Positions 25,117 to 31,545 of a DNA stretch of 31,545 nucleotides are shown one piece after another. Both the position numbers and the translations under genes were made by a program. Each line of letters starts with the position of its first letter. Within the stretch, counting starts at the first letter, position 1. This stretch comes from Chitinispirillales bacterium (GTDB lineage Bacteria; Fibrobacterota; Chitinivibrionia; Chitinivibrionales; Chitinivibrionaceae), in assembly GCA_031254455.1 (NCBI GenBank), contig JAIRUI010000035.1:1-31545 (forward strand), given 5' to 3'. The notes under the pieces were generated by a model, which saw only the letters and a list, made by a program, of their open reading frames with translations, was not told the origin of the DNA and searched no databases.

Positions 25117-26549
25117 AAAAAAATACAATAATTATAATAGTTATGATTTCGGTGGGATGCACGTTTTCTGCGCAATTTGATTCGCTCGTTTTAAGCATAA
25201 TAAATTCATCCGGACATAGATCGCAAAATATTGGATTTGAAGTGCGCAGAGTCCGTGACAATCAAAAAATTGCAGAGCTCAATTCCGACAGTGCGATGAT
25301 TCCCGCTTCTTTGCAAAAATTATTCACCGCCGCCGCGGCTTTTGACAAATTGGGAACGATTTTTAAATCTGAAACGAAAATTTATGCGGAAAATTTTGAT
25401 AAAGTTTCCGGAGAAATTAAAGGGAATATGTACATCGTCGGCGCCGGAGACCCTGGAATCTCAGCGCAGCGACTTTGGCTTATGACACAGCATCTACGCC
25501 ACTGTGGAGTAAAATCAATACCTAACAAATTGGTTATAGACAATTCATATTTCGATGAAAACGCTGTCGCTCCCGGTTTTGACGAAGAGCAAAACAGCCG
25601 AGCGTATATGTCGCCGATTTCGGCTTTTGCGGTAAGTTTCAATTCAACGGGAATCGTTGTTCAACCGACAGCAGAAGGGCGAAACGCGTATGTCCATTTA
25701 TTTCCGGCGCGAGAAGACGTATCTTTCAGAGGCGGCGTTGCGACCGCTACGAAGGGAAAGGATTTATCGGTTTCAACGCAGAAAAGCGCGGCAAACGAAA
25801 TATCGGTTATACTTGGCGGAGCGATAAAGCCCGACGAAAAGCCGAAATATGTTTATCGCCAATCGTGGGAGCCGGTTTCAAACGCGGGTGAGAGTTTTCG
25901 GGTAGTAGCAAAAGAGTCGGGAATCAATGCTAAATTCTCTGTTGATATAGGAAAAGTCGATACGACAAAAGCGCAGTTGATTTTAGTTCACGAATCCGAA
26001 CCGATTTATTTCGCCGTCGGCGGAATGTTTAAATATTCAAATAATTTTATCGCGGAAATGATATTTTTGACGCTTGCGGCGCAAACTTCAAACAGTCCGG
26101 CAAACTGGGAAACCGCCTCGCAGATTGTAGAAAAATGGTGGGAAGAAAAATTCCCACAAGGCGGTAAAATTTGTGTTGTCAACGGGTCGGGAATGGGGAA
26201 TCAGAACAAATGCGGAGTCGGACAAATTGCCGATTTGCTTAACTATGCTTCAAAACAGAACTGGTTTTACGAGTATGTTTCGGGGATGCCGATTGCCGGA
26301 ATCGACGGTACGCTTTCTACACGTTTCAAGAATTCCGATTTGAAAGGAAATTTACGGGCGAAAACCGGAACGCTCAACAACTTTGGCGTCAGCAGTCTGG
26401 CTGGATATTTCAACGCCAACGGCGAATTATATTCGGCGGTTTTCATAGCAAACGACAGAGCGACCGCGCAATACGCGAAATGGACTTTGAGCGACAATTT
26501 AATTTCGGGAATAAAAAAAGCGATCGAAGCAAAAAAGGAACAAAAATGA
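25113..26549 (+). CDS. dacB: D-alanyl-D-alanine carboxypeptidase/endopeptidase, PBP4 type (S13)
   Basis: 478 residues with an N-terminal signal peptide (MKKNTIIIIVMISVGCTFSA). The three active-site motifs of the S13 peptidases are visible: SxxK as SLQK (Ser66, Lys69), SxN as SGMGN in VVNGSGMGNQNKCG, and KTG in LRAKTGTLNN (near residue 417). It trims or cleaves peptidoglycan cross-links in the periplasm. Overlaps nrdR upstream and pyrK downstream by 4 bases each, giving a tight three-gene unit of unrelated functions. Confidence 0.95.
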   Translation: MKKNTIIIIVMISVGCTFSAQFDSLVLSIINSSGHRSQNIGFEVRRVRDNQKIAELNSDSAMIPASLQKLFTAAAAFDKLGTIFKSETKIYAENFDKVSGEIKGNMYIVGAGDPGISAQRLWLMTQHLRHCGVKSIPNKLVIDNSYFDENAVAPGFDEEQNSRAYMSPISAFAVSFNSTGIVVQPTAEGRNAYVHLFPAREDVSFRGGVATATKGKDLSVSTQKSAANEISVILGGAIKPDEKPKYVYRQSWEPVSNAGESFRVVAKESGINAKFSVDIGKVDTTKAQLILVHESEPIYFAVGGMFKYSNNFIAEMIFLTLAAQTSNSPANWETASQIVEKWWEEKFPQGGKICVVNGSGMGNQNKCGVGQIADLLNYASKQNWFYEYVSGMPIAGIDGTLSTRFKNSDLKGNLRAKTGTLNNFGVSSLAGYFNANGELYSAVFIANDRATAQYAKWTLSDNLISGIKKAIEAKKEQK

Positions 26550-27394
26550 AAAGTATCGAAACGAGCATAATTGAAAACATAAAAATCGCCCAGGATTTTT
26601 ATAAATTGCGTTTTTTTTGGGATAAACAATGGGGTGTTTTACAAGCGGGGAATTTTTGCGAAATAAAAGTAAATAATCTTTCTGCTCCGCTTTTGCGCCG
26701 TCCGTTTGCTTTTTCGGATTTTAACAAAAATGAAAATTTTGCCGAAATAATTTATCAAAAACGCGGAACGGCGACTCAAATATTGGTGCAAAAAAAAGGG
26801 ATAGAATCGACGGTCGCTCCGATTGAAGACGAGGATACGGACGGACAGTTTTTCGTTTCGTTTGAAGACGATTTTTCTGTGGAAAAAATTCATATTATTG
26901 CGCCGCTTGGAAATTCGTTTTATTACACTTCGGACATTTCCGCAAAAAAACGGATTTTTGCAGTGGCGGGCGGAATCGGTTTGGGACCGATTTTATTTGC
27001 TGCAAAAACGGCGCCGTTTCCGGTGGAATTGATTGCCGGTTTCAAAAGTGAAAATTTGGTTCCGGGTATGGATGTTTTTTATGGAATAAAAACTAAAATT
27101 TGTACCGACGACGGCTCGGACGGATTTGCCGGAAACGTCGTCGAATATTTAAAAACCACAGACGTGAACAGTGAAGATCTGATAATCGCCTGCGGTCCCC
27201 AAACTATGCTTGAAACGTTGCACAGTTTCGCCGTCGAAAAAGGGATAGCCTGCAAAGTGTCTATGGAAGGAATGATGGCTTGCGGAGTCGGCGCTTGTAT
27301 GGGTTGCGTTATTCAAACAAAAAGCAGAAAATATAAATGCGTCTGCAAAGACGGTCCGGTTTTTAACAGCGATGAATTACTTTGGGATTACTGA
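26546..27394 (+). CDS. pyrK: Dihydroorotate dehydrogenase electron transfer subunit PyrK
   Basis: 282 residues from ATG 26546 with AAGGAA upstream; an in-frame ATG at 26480 lies inside dacB. The FAD-binding motif RRPFAFS, the NAD-binding GGIGLGP segment and the C-terminal [2Fe-2S] cluster with Cys246, Cys251, Cys254 (ACGVGACMGC) and a fourth Cys in YKCVCKDGPVF are all present. It passes electrons from the PyrD type 1B flavin to NAD in pyrimidine synthesis. No pyrD is in the window. The start overlaps the dacB stop by 4 bases. Confidence 0.95.
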   Translation: MKSIETSIIENIKIAQDFYKLRFFWDKQWGVLQAGNFCEIKVNNLSAPLLRRPFAFSDFNKNENFAEIIYQKRGTATQILVQKKGIESTVAPIEDEDTDGQFFVSFEDDFSVEKIHIIAPLGNSFYYTSDISAKKRIFAVAGGIGLGPILFAAKTAPFPVELIAGFKSENLVPGMDVFYGIKTKICTDDGSDGFAGNVVEYLKTTDVNSEDLIIACGPQTMLETLHSFAVEKGIACKVSMEGMMACGVGACMGCVIQTKSRKYKCVCKDGPVFNSDELLWDY

Positions 27395-27416
27395 ATTTCT
27401 AAATTTTTGGTTTTAA

Positions 27417-27445
27417 TTCACCTAAAATACAAATAAGAATAATAT
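27417..27445 (+). promoter_or_regulatory. Possible promoter of the type III locus
   Basis: TTCACC (27417-27422) and TAATAT (27440-27445) are 17 bases apart, each matching four of six consensus bases. They lie in the 90-base gap before mod, whose start at 27485 follows AAAGGA. No clear terminator ends the pyrK transcript before it, so read-through is also possible. Confidence 0.3.
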
Positions 27446-27484
27446 TTTACATGAAAACTTTTAAGTGTATAAAAAGGATTAATA

Positions 27485-27766
27485 ATGAGCCAAAAAGAAT
27501 TTTACATTGCACGTATTGACAAAATTGCAAGGGAAAGTTTTAACGCCGAACAAAAGGCTGTCGTAAAGAAGATTATTGAAGCCACAGACGAAAAAGATTT
27601 AGACGCCGTTTGGGGGTTGGTTAGCCAACGTATAAAAATCGGTTTTACTTTTGATGAAGCGCCCGAAGTTAATCATCAAGCCGTTTCAGTTGTAAAAGAA
27701 AATGAAAGCCTGTTCGTTCACTCTCCTATCGAAAAGACGGGGGGGGGGGGGGGGGGCTCCTATTGA
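27485..27766 (+). CDS. mod: Type III Mod, N-terminal part up to the frame break
   Basis: 93 residues as read here, starting MSQKEFYIARIDKIARE, with AAAGGA upstream. The frame enters the poly-G tract as oligo-Gly and stops 8 bases after it (TGA 27764-27766). The first 80 residues are helical and acidic and carry no catalytic motif; they are probably the N-terminal extension of Mod. Removing one G from the tract (17) or adding two (20) carries the frame into the methyltransferase domain, giving about 526 residues. With 19 G the frame closes at TAA 27801-27803. So only one of the three tract-length classes is ON. Confidence 0.85.
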   Translation: MSQKEFYIARIDKIARESFNAEQKAVVKKIIEATDEKDLDAVWGLVSQRIKIGFTFDEAPEVNHQAVSVVKENESLFVHSPIEKTGGGGGGSY

Positions 27767-29066
27767 ACACAAACTTATTATCGGCGAAAATTATGACGCG
27801 TTAAAAAATCTTTTAGTGACTTATGTTGATAGTCGAGGCAAAGGCTTAATAGACGTAATTTACATTGACCCTCCCTACAATACCGAAAAAAGTAAAGAAG
27901 AAGGTAACGACTACAAAGAAGAAGTCGAAGCGAAAAAGTTTATATATCGTGATAAATTTACCCGCGACGGCTGGCTTAATATGATGAACGAACGCCTTAA
28001 ACTTGCCAAGAAATTACTTTCTGACAAAGGCGTTATATTTATTTCAATTGACGATACGGAACAAGCATATTTAAAAGTGTTATGCGATGAGATTTTTGGT
28101 GAAAGTAATTTTATTGTAGTTTTTAATTGGCAAACGACTGACGGTGCACAAGGGATACCTACGAAACAATTAGTTTCACCCAACCACGAATATGTTCTTT
28201 GCTATACAAAAGATAAAAATGCTGGCTTTAAATTTGCTGGGTTGGGTCGACAACAGGATAGTGGCTTTAAAAATCCCGACAATGATGCGAGGGGGAGATG
28301 GAAACGTCAATATTTACAAAGATTTGGGTTAGGGTTTACAGAGAAAACGATTATAGATCCCAAAACAAATATTTCATTTACTTTTGAAACTCCGTATACG
28401 CAAGACAACTTAAACGATATGATAAAAGATAATCGTATAATTTTCCCAAAACAAAAAACACAATATCCGGCATTTAAGGAATTTTTAAGTGAATATGAAA
28501 ACAATAGACAAATTACAAGTAGTTTAGGACTCTATCCAACAAAATCGTTCACTGAAGAATTTAATACCATTTTTAATGGAAAACGAGTTTTCAACAATCC
28601 GAAGCCTGTTCCACTAATTAAATTCCTTATTAAACAAGCCAACAACGTAAACGCAACTATCCTTGACTTTTTCGCCGGTTCCGGCACAACAGGACAGGCG
28701 GTTATGGAATTAAACGCTGAAGACGAAGGAAACAGAAAATTTGTTTTGGTGACAAACAATGAAAATAATATTGCGACTAATATTACAAGAGAACGGCTTT
28801 ACCGCGTGATAAACGGCAAAGGGAGCAAAGGTGAAAAAATTGAATGGGAATACAGCAAAGAGAAAAAATCGCTTACAAACAACACCGTTCGCGTTTTTGA
28901 TATTAAAACTGAAAATTTAACGATAGCCGATGTTGAAAAGGCGGAAAGAATTAAAACAGAAGCGGAGAAAGATTTTAAGAAATTAAATGAAAAATATCAA
29001 GCAAAAGACGATCTTTATATTTATACGCAGCTTACCTCACTGAATCCATATAAAAGCGAGAAATAG
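27702..29066 (+). CDS. mod: Type III Mod methyltransferase domain, out of frame with its N-terminal part
   Basis: 454 residues as an open frame from ATG 27702, though the true homologous sequence begins right after the poly-G tract at IEHKLIIGENYDALKNLL. Motif IV is IDPPYNTE (near residue 56) and motif I is DFFAGSGTTGQAV (near residue 322), the order IV-then-I of beta-class N6-adenine methyltransferases of type III systems. The recognition domain would lie between them. In the ON frame the whole protein is about 526 residues. ATG 27702 lies in this frame upstream of the tract, with only AAAAGAAA before it, so a shorter product without the N-terminal part is conceivable in the 18-G state. res follows 3 bases after the stop. 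Confidence 0.9.
   Translation: MKACSFTLLSKRRGGGGGAPIEHKLIIGENYDALKNLLVTYVDSRGKGLIDVIYIDPPYNTEKSKEEGNDYKEEVEAKKFIYRDKFTRDGWLNMMNERLKLAKKLLSDKGVIFISIDDTEQAYLKVLCDEIFGESNFIVVFNWQTTDGAQGIPTKQLVSPNHEYVLCYTKDKNAGFKFAGLGRQQDSGFKNPDNDARGRWKRQYLQRFGLGFTEKTIIDPKTNISFTFETPYTQDNLNDMIKDNRIIFPKQKTQYPAFKEFLSEYENNRQITSSLGLYPTKSFTEEFNTIFNGKRVFNNPKPVPLIKFLIKQANNVNATILDFFAGSGTTGQAVMELNAEDEGNRKFVLVTNNENNIATNITRERLYRVINGKGSKGEKIEWEYSKEKKSLTNNTVRVFDIKTENLTIADVEKAERIKTEAEKDFKKLNEKYQAKDDLYIYTQLTSLNPYKSEK
27739..27756 (+). repeat. Poly-G tract of 18 bases in mod (phase-variation switch)
   Basis: Eighteen consecutive G in an otherwise AT-rich gene, at the junction between the N-terminal part and the methyltransferase domain of mod. 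Such homopolymers change length by slipped-strand mispairing. 17 G joins the frames, 18 or 19 G breaks them. It is the only long mononucleotide tract of G or C in the window. A sequencing or assembly error in tract length cannot be excluded. Confidence 0.9.
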
Positions 29067-29069
29067 CCT

Positions 29070-31352
29070 ATGGAACTTACAAATATTCAACAAGGCAAAG
29101 TAAATGAATTGTTATTTTTATATAACCCAAGCAATAAAGTTAAGGTTGATTTCAAAGCGCCAACCGGCAGCGGCAAAACGCTAATGGCTACGACTTTTAT
29201 TTCGGAGTTGATAGAACAAAACCCAAGCGATAAATTTGTGTTCGTTATTGCAACTCCGTCTTCATCTTCTTTGCCGTTATTCTTTGAGCAAAAAATAAAT
29301 CAATATAAAACTGAACTTGGTTTTTCAAATTTTTTTGCTGAATATATCAAAAGTCCAAGCGACGCTAAAACAGATAAAAACGAATATATCCCTAAAATTC
29401 TGCCTGAACAAAACAAGGTTTTTATTTTTGGCAAAAGCAGTTTCGGAAAAGGGCGTATTTTATCAACTTTTCATATCGTTGATGATTTTGTAGAAGTTAT
29501 AAAAGAGCAAAATTATAAACTTGTTTATATTCGTGACGAAGCCCATATCGGCGGTAAACTTGCTACTGATGAAGAAAGTAAAAATTTTGAAAGACTAATG
29601 CAAGAAGCGGCTTTTTATGTGTTTAAAATGACGGCGACGCCCGATTATAGAGATACAACCATACAAAGAGTCGTATTAAACGAAGAAGAACTTAACAATC
29701 CGTCAAAGAATGAAAATAAATATCTTCTTAAAACAAACCCTATAACTTTGCTTAACGGAGCAATGACGGACGATGATATGCTTTTGGATGCTATCAAAAC
29801 ATTTAAAAAAGTCAAAGAAAAATACAAAAGTTTAGAAAGTAGTGAAGTTTATATTCGCCCCGCTCTGCTTATCCAAGTGGATAACGATTCGTCAACCGAC
29901 AAAGAAAAAAGCAATTTGTTTTTTGAAACGTTTGAAAAAATAAAAAAAGAACTTTCAAATAATGGAATAAGCTGGGTTAAATATTTTGGCGATGGCGACA
30001 AAGACAGCGATAGAGTTTTTAAGGATAAATTTACTCTTGCGGAAATAACCGATAAAGACAGCGATATTGATGCAATAATTTTCAAAATAGGACCGGCGAC
30101 CGGTTGGGATATTCCACGAGCGTGTATGTTGTTGCAACTTCGCAATGTTTGTTCTCAAAGTTTCAATTTACAAACAATTGGCAGAATTAAAAGAAATTGC
30201 TATCCAGAACTTGAAAAAAATGATGTTACGGATAAGTATTATATCTATTCGAATGCTCCCGTTGAAAAAAATGTGTTTGTGTTCAATGCAAAAATAAAAG
30301 AAGAATTTGCAAATGAAGAATTTATGTCTATTGAAATCACTAACGAAAAAGACTGTTCGCAAAAGGTTGCGGAAGAACGGCTTAAAAAAGATATTAACGA
30401 GTATTTAGAAAACGAAAAAAGCAACTTTATACAAGAAATAAAGGCAATGATTGTAAAAGACGATAACGGTAATATTTTTTACAAGAAAATTTACCAAGTT
30501 ACAGCAGGTGGAGCGCGTATTTCAAGATACGACAATGTTTATATTTTCATAAAAGAAATATTAAAATTAATAAGATCTAACCAAGACGCATTTGACAATT
30601 GTGAAAATCTCTTTAATAAATTCTGGAAAGACAACTTGAAAAATAAAAAATTATATGCAGATGTACCGCTGATTAAAGAATTTTTCTATTTGGTTTTGAT
30701 TGAAAAACATATCACTAATATAAGAAATTTGATAAATAAAAATAGACAATATAAGCCAAAATATGAAGTTAAATCTTTGCCGTATAAACCGCCGGAATAT
30801 GTTGAATTGTATAGCAGCGAAAATCATAAAGAAACGCTTCTCTCACAGGAATATCTTTTTGAAACAGAATATGGAGGAGTTAAAAATTCTATTCCTGTTG
30901 GACAGAATGAAACAAGTCCTGAAGTTTTTGTGTTTAAGAAATTGGAATATATGTTAAAAGGAGAAAATGTAAAAGTTTGGGGTAAGAATTTTACGTCAAG
31001 CAATGTGAACGGTGCGTATCTTGATAAATACAATAAACTTTGTCATAGTTATTTTGACTTTGTCGTAAAGTTTAATAATGATGCTTTTTTATATATAGAA
31101 GTAAAATCCGAACATGATATTGATCCTGAAAAAACAAAAACATTGCAAGGAGCGTATGAAGAATACTTTAACAAATCTTACAATCTTTTCGACAAACCTG
31201 TCGTTATAGGTATTTGGAAAGTCGATACTTCGGGAGGAAATATCAAACAAAAATCTTTTTATGACAAAGCAAAGTTTAGCGAAAACCTTGACGGTGAAAC
31301 TCCTGAAAGCCTAATAAAAATCATAAGCAGTAAAAAATATCATAAATTTTAG
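29070..31352 (+). CDS. res: Type III restriction enzyme, Res subunit
   Basis: 760 residues, shorter than many Res subunits (commonly 850-1000). Superfamily 2 helicase motifs: Walker A APTGSGKT (near 29-36), DEAH near 158-161 (IRDEAH), MTATPDYR near 187, and motif VI QTIGRIKRN near 368. The C-terminal endonuclease shows the PD-(D/E)xK pattern with Asp near 659 (SYFDFVVKF) and YIEVKSEHD (Glu/Lys near 675-677). Res cuts DNA about 25 bases from the site only together with Mod, so switching mod off silences both activities. It is intact and coupled to mod by a 3-base gap. Confidence 0.93.
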   Translation: MELTNIQQGKVNELLFLYNPSNKVKVDFKAPTGSGKTLMATTFISELIEQNPSDKFVFVIATPSSSSLPLFFEQKINQYKTELGFSNFFAEYIKSPSDAKTDKNEYIPKILPEQNKVFIFGKSSFGKGRILSTFHIVDDFVEVIKEQNYKLVYIRDEAHIGGKLATDEESKNFERLMQEAAFYVFKMTATPDYRDTTIQRVVLNEEELNNPSKNENKYLLKTNPITLLNGAMTDDDMLLDAIKTFKKVKEKYKSLESSEVYIRPALLIQVDNDSSTDKEKSNLFFETFEKIKKELSNNGISWVKYFGDGDKDSDRVFKDKFTLAEITDKDSDIDAIIFKIGPATGWDIPRACMLLQLRNVCSQSFNLQTIGRIKRNCYPELEKNDVTDKYYIYSNAPVEKNVFVFNAKIKEEFANEEFMSIEITNEKDCSQKVAEERLKKDINEYLENEKSNFIQEIKAMIVKDDNGNIFYKKIYQVTAGGARISRYDNVYIFIKEILKLIRSNQDAFDNCENLFNKFWKDNLKNKKLYADVPLIKEFFYLVLIEKHITNIRNLINKNRQYKPKYEVKSLPYKPPEYVELYSSENHKETLLSQEYLFETEYGGVKNSIPVGQNETSPEVFVFKKLEYMLKGENVKVWGKNFTSSNVNGAYLDKYNKLCHSYFDFVVKFNNDAFLYIEVKSEHDIDPEKTKTLQGAYEEYFNKSYNLFDKPVVIGIWKVDTSGGNIKQKSFYDKAKFSENLDGETPESLIKIISSKKYHKF

Positions 31353-31403
31353 TTATCTTTTTTAAATAATTATATACTTATTTTGTCAACTTGAATAGAA
31401 AAC

Positions 31404-31430
31404 TAAAATACGTCCCGTTTTTACCGATAT
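31404..31430 (+). promoter_or_regulatory. Second sigma-28-like motif, beside an IS end
   Basis: TAAAATAC, 11-base spacer GTCCCGTTTTT and ACCGATAT. It matches the element at 15812-15838 (minus strand) at 26 of 27 bases, the spacer included. It faces right into the IS-like sequence that starts within a few bases. Whether it is an active promoter here or the upstream part of a gene split by the IS cannot be told. Confidence 0.5.
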
Positions 31431-31545
31431 ATTAGACCTCTTGCGAAATCAATAATTTTTTAATTGATTATGGATTTTTCTTGTTTGTTTTTTAAATTAT
31501 ATTATTTTCCACTCTATGAAATACGAAAACATAAAAAATTACTCC
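31431..31545 (+). mobile_element. Left end of an IS5-type insertion sequence (cut by window edge)
   Basis: TTAGACCTCTTGCGAAATC at 31432-31450 resembles the terminal repeat of IS5-group elements. About 65 bases later an open frame starts at ATG 31516 and reads MKYENIKNYS to the edge, like the N termini of IS5-type transposases (MKYExIxxLS-type). The other end lies outside the window, so the size and family cannot be confirmed. Confidence 0.5.
31516..31545 (+). CDS. Start of a putative IS transposase (partial)
   Basis: Ten codons, MKYENIKNYS, running off the right edge, with no strong ribosome-binding site before the ATG. The wording is like IS5-type transposase starts. It lies just inside the presumed IS terminal repeat. 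Too short for firm assignment. Confidence 0.4.
   Translation, partial: MKYENIKNYS

Noticed and set aside
1..31545. CRISPR array, tRNA or rRNA genes
   Set aside because: No regularly spaced repeats and no recognisable tRNA or rRNA segments were seen on either strand.

Overview
The window is AT-rich, gene-dense DNA from a Gram-negative bacterium. It carries a signal-peptide beta-barrel-like outer-membrane protein, a lipoprotein with a lipobox, prepilins, a PorX-type response regulator/PglZ protein (a family tied to type IX secretion in the Bacteroidota/Fibrobacterota group) and a sigma-28-like promoter. A Fibrobacterota-like or other FCB-group host fits best. This is inferred from gene content, not from a marker gene.

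Layout. 1-1000: tail of an unknown gene, a REP-like repeat and a TauE/SafE-type exporter (minus). 1237-5885: plus-strand run of lipoprotein, outer-membrane protein, glycosyltransferase and small membrane protein. 5929-7506: a promoter and two prepilin-like genes. 7511-10912 (minus): HAD-like hydrolase, thiC and a membrane GGDEF protein with a degenerate active site. 10999-13020: bioD-bioA. 13017-15791 (minus): a hypothetical gene behind a sigma-28-like promoter, then porX-like and tsaE. 15812-16368: a rearrangement scar with the C-terminal end of an IS5-type transposase, the tail of an unidentified gene, two terminators and a decayed small-multidrug-resistance fragment. 16365-18662: B12-binding radical SAM protein and a DsbA/thioredoxin-like protein. 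18609-24509 (minus): two large hybrid histidine kinases that are tandem paralogues. 24664-27394: nrdR-dacB-pyrK, each overlapping the next by 4 bases. 27485-31352: a type III restriction-modification locus. 31404-31545: a second copy of the sigma-28-like motif and the start of an IS element cut by the window edge.

The most notable point is the type III locus. An 18-base poly-G tract sits inside mod, between a short N-terminal part and the methyltransferase domain. With 18 G the frame is broken; 17 (or 20) G joins the two parts into one protein of about 526 residues. This is the arrangement expected of a phase-variable methyltransferase (phasevarion), unless it is a homopolymer sequencing error. 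The second notable point is a 27-base motif, one mismatch between copies, fitting a sigma-28 promoter with an 11-base spacer. It occurs next to IS5-like DNA at two places 15.6 kb apart.
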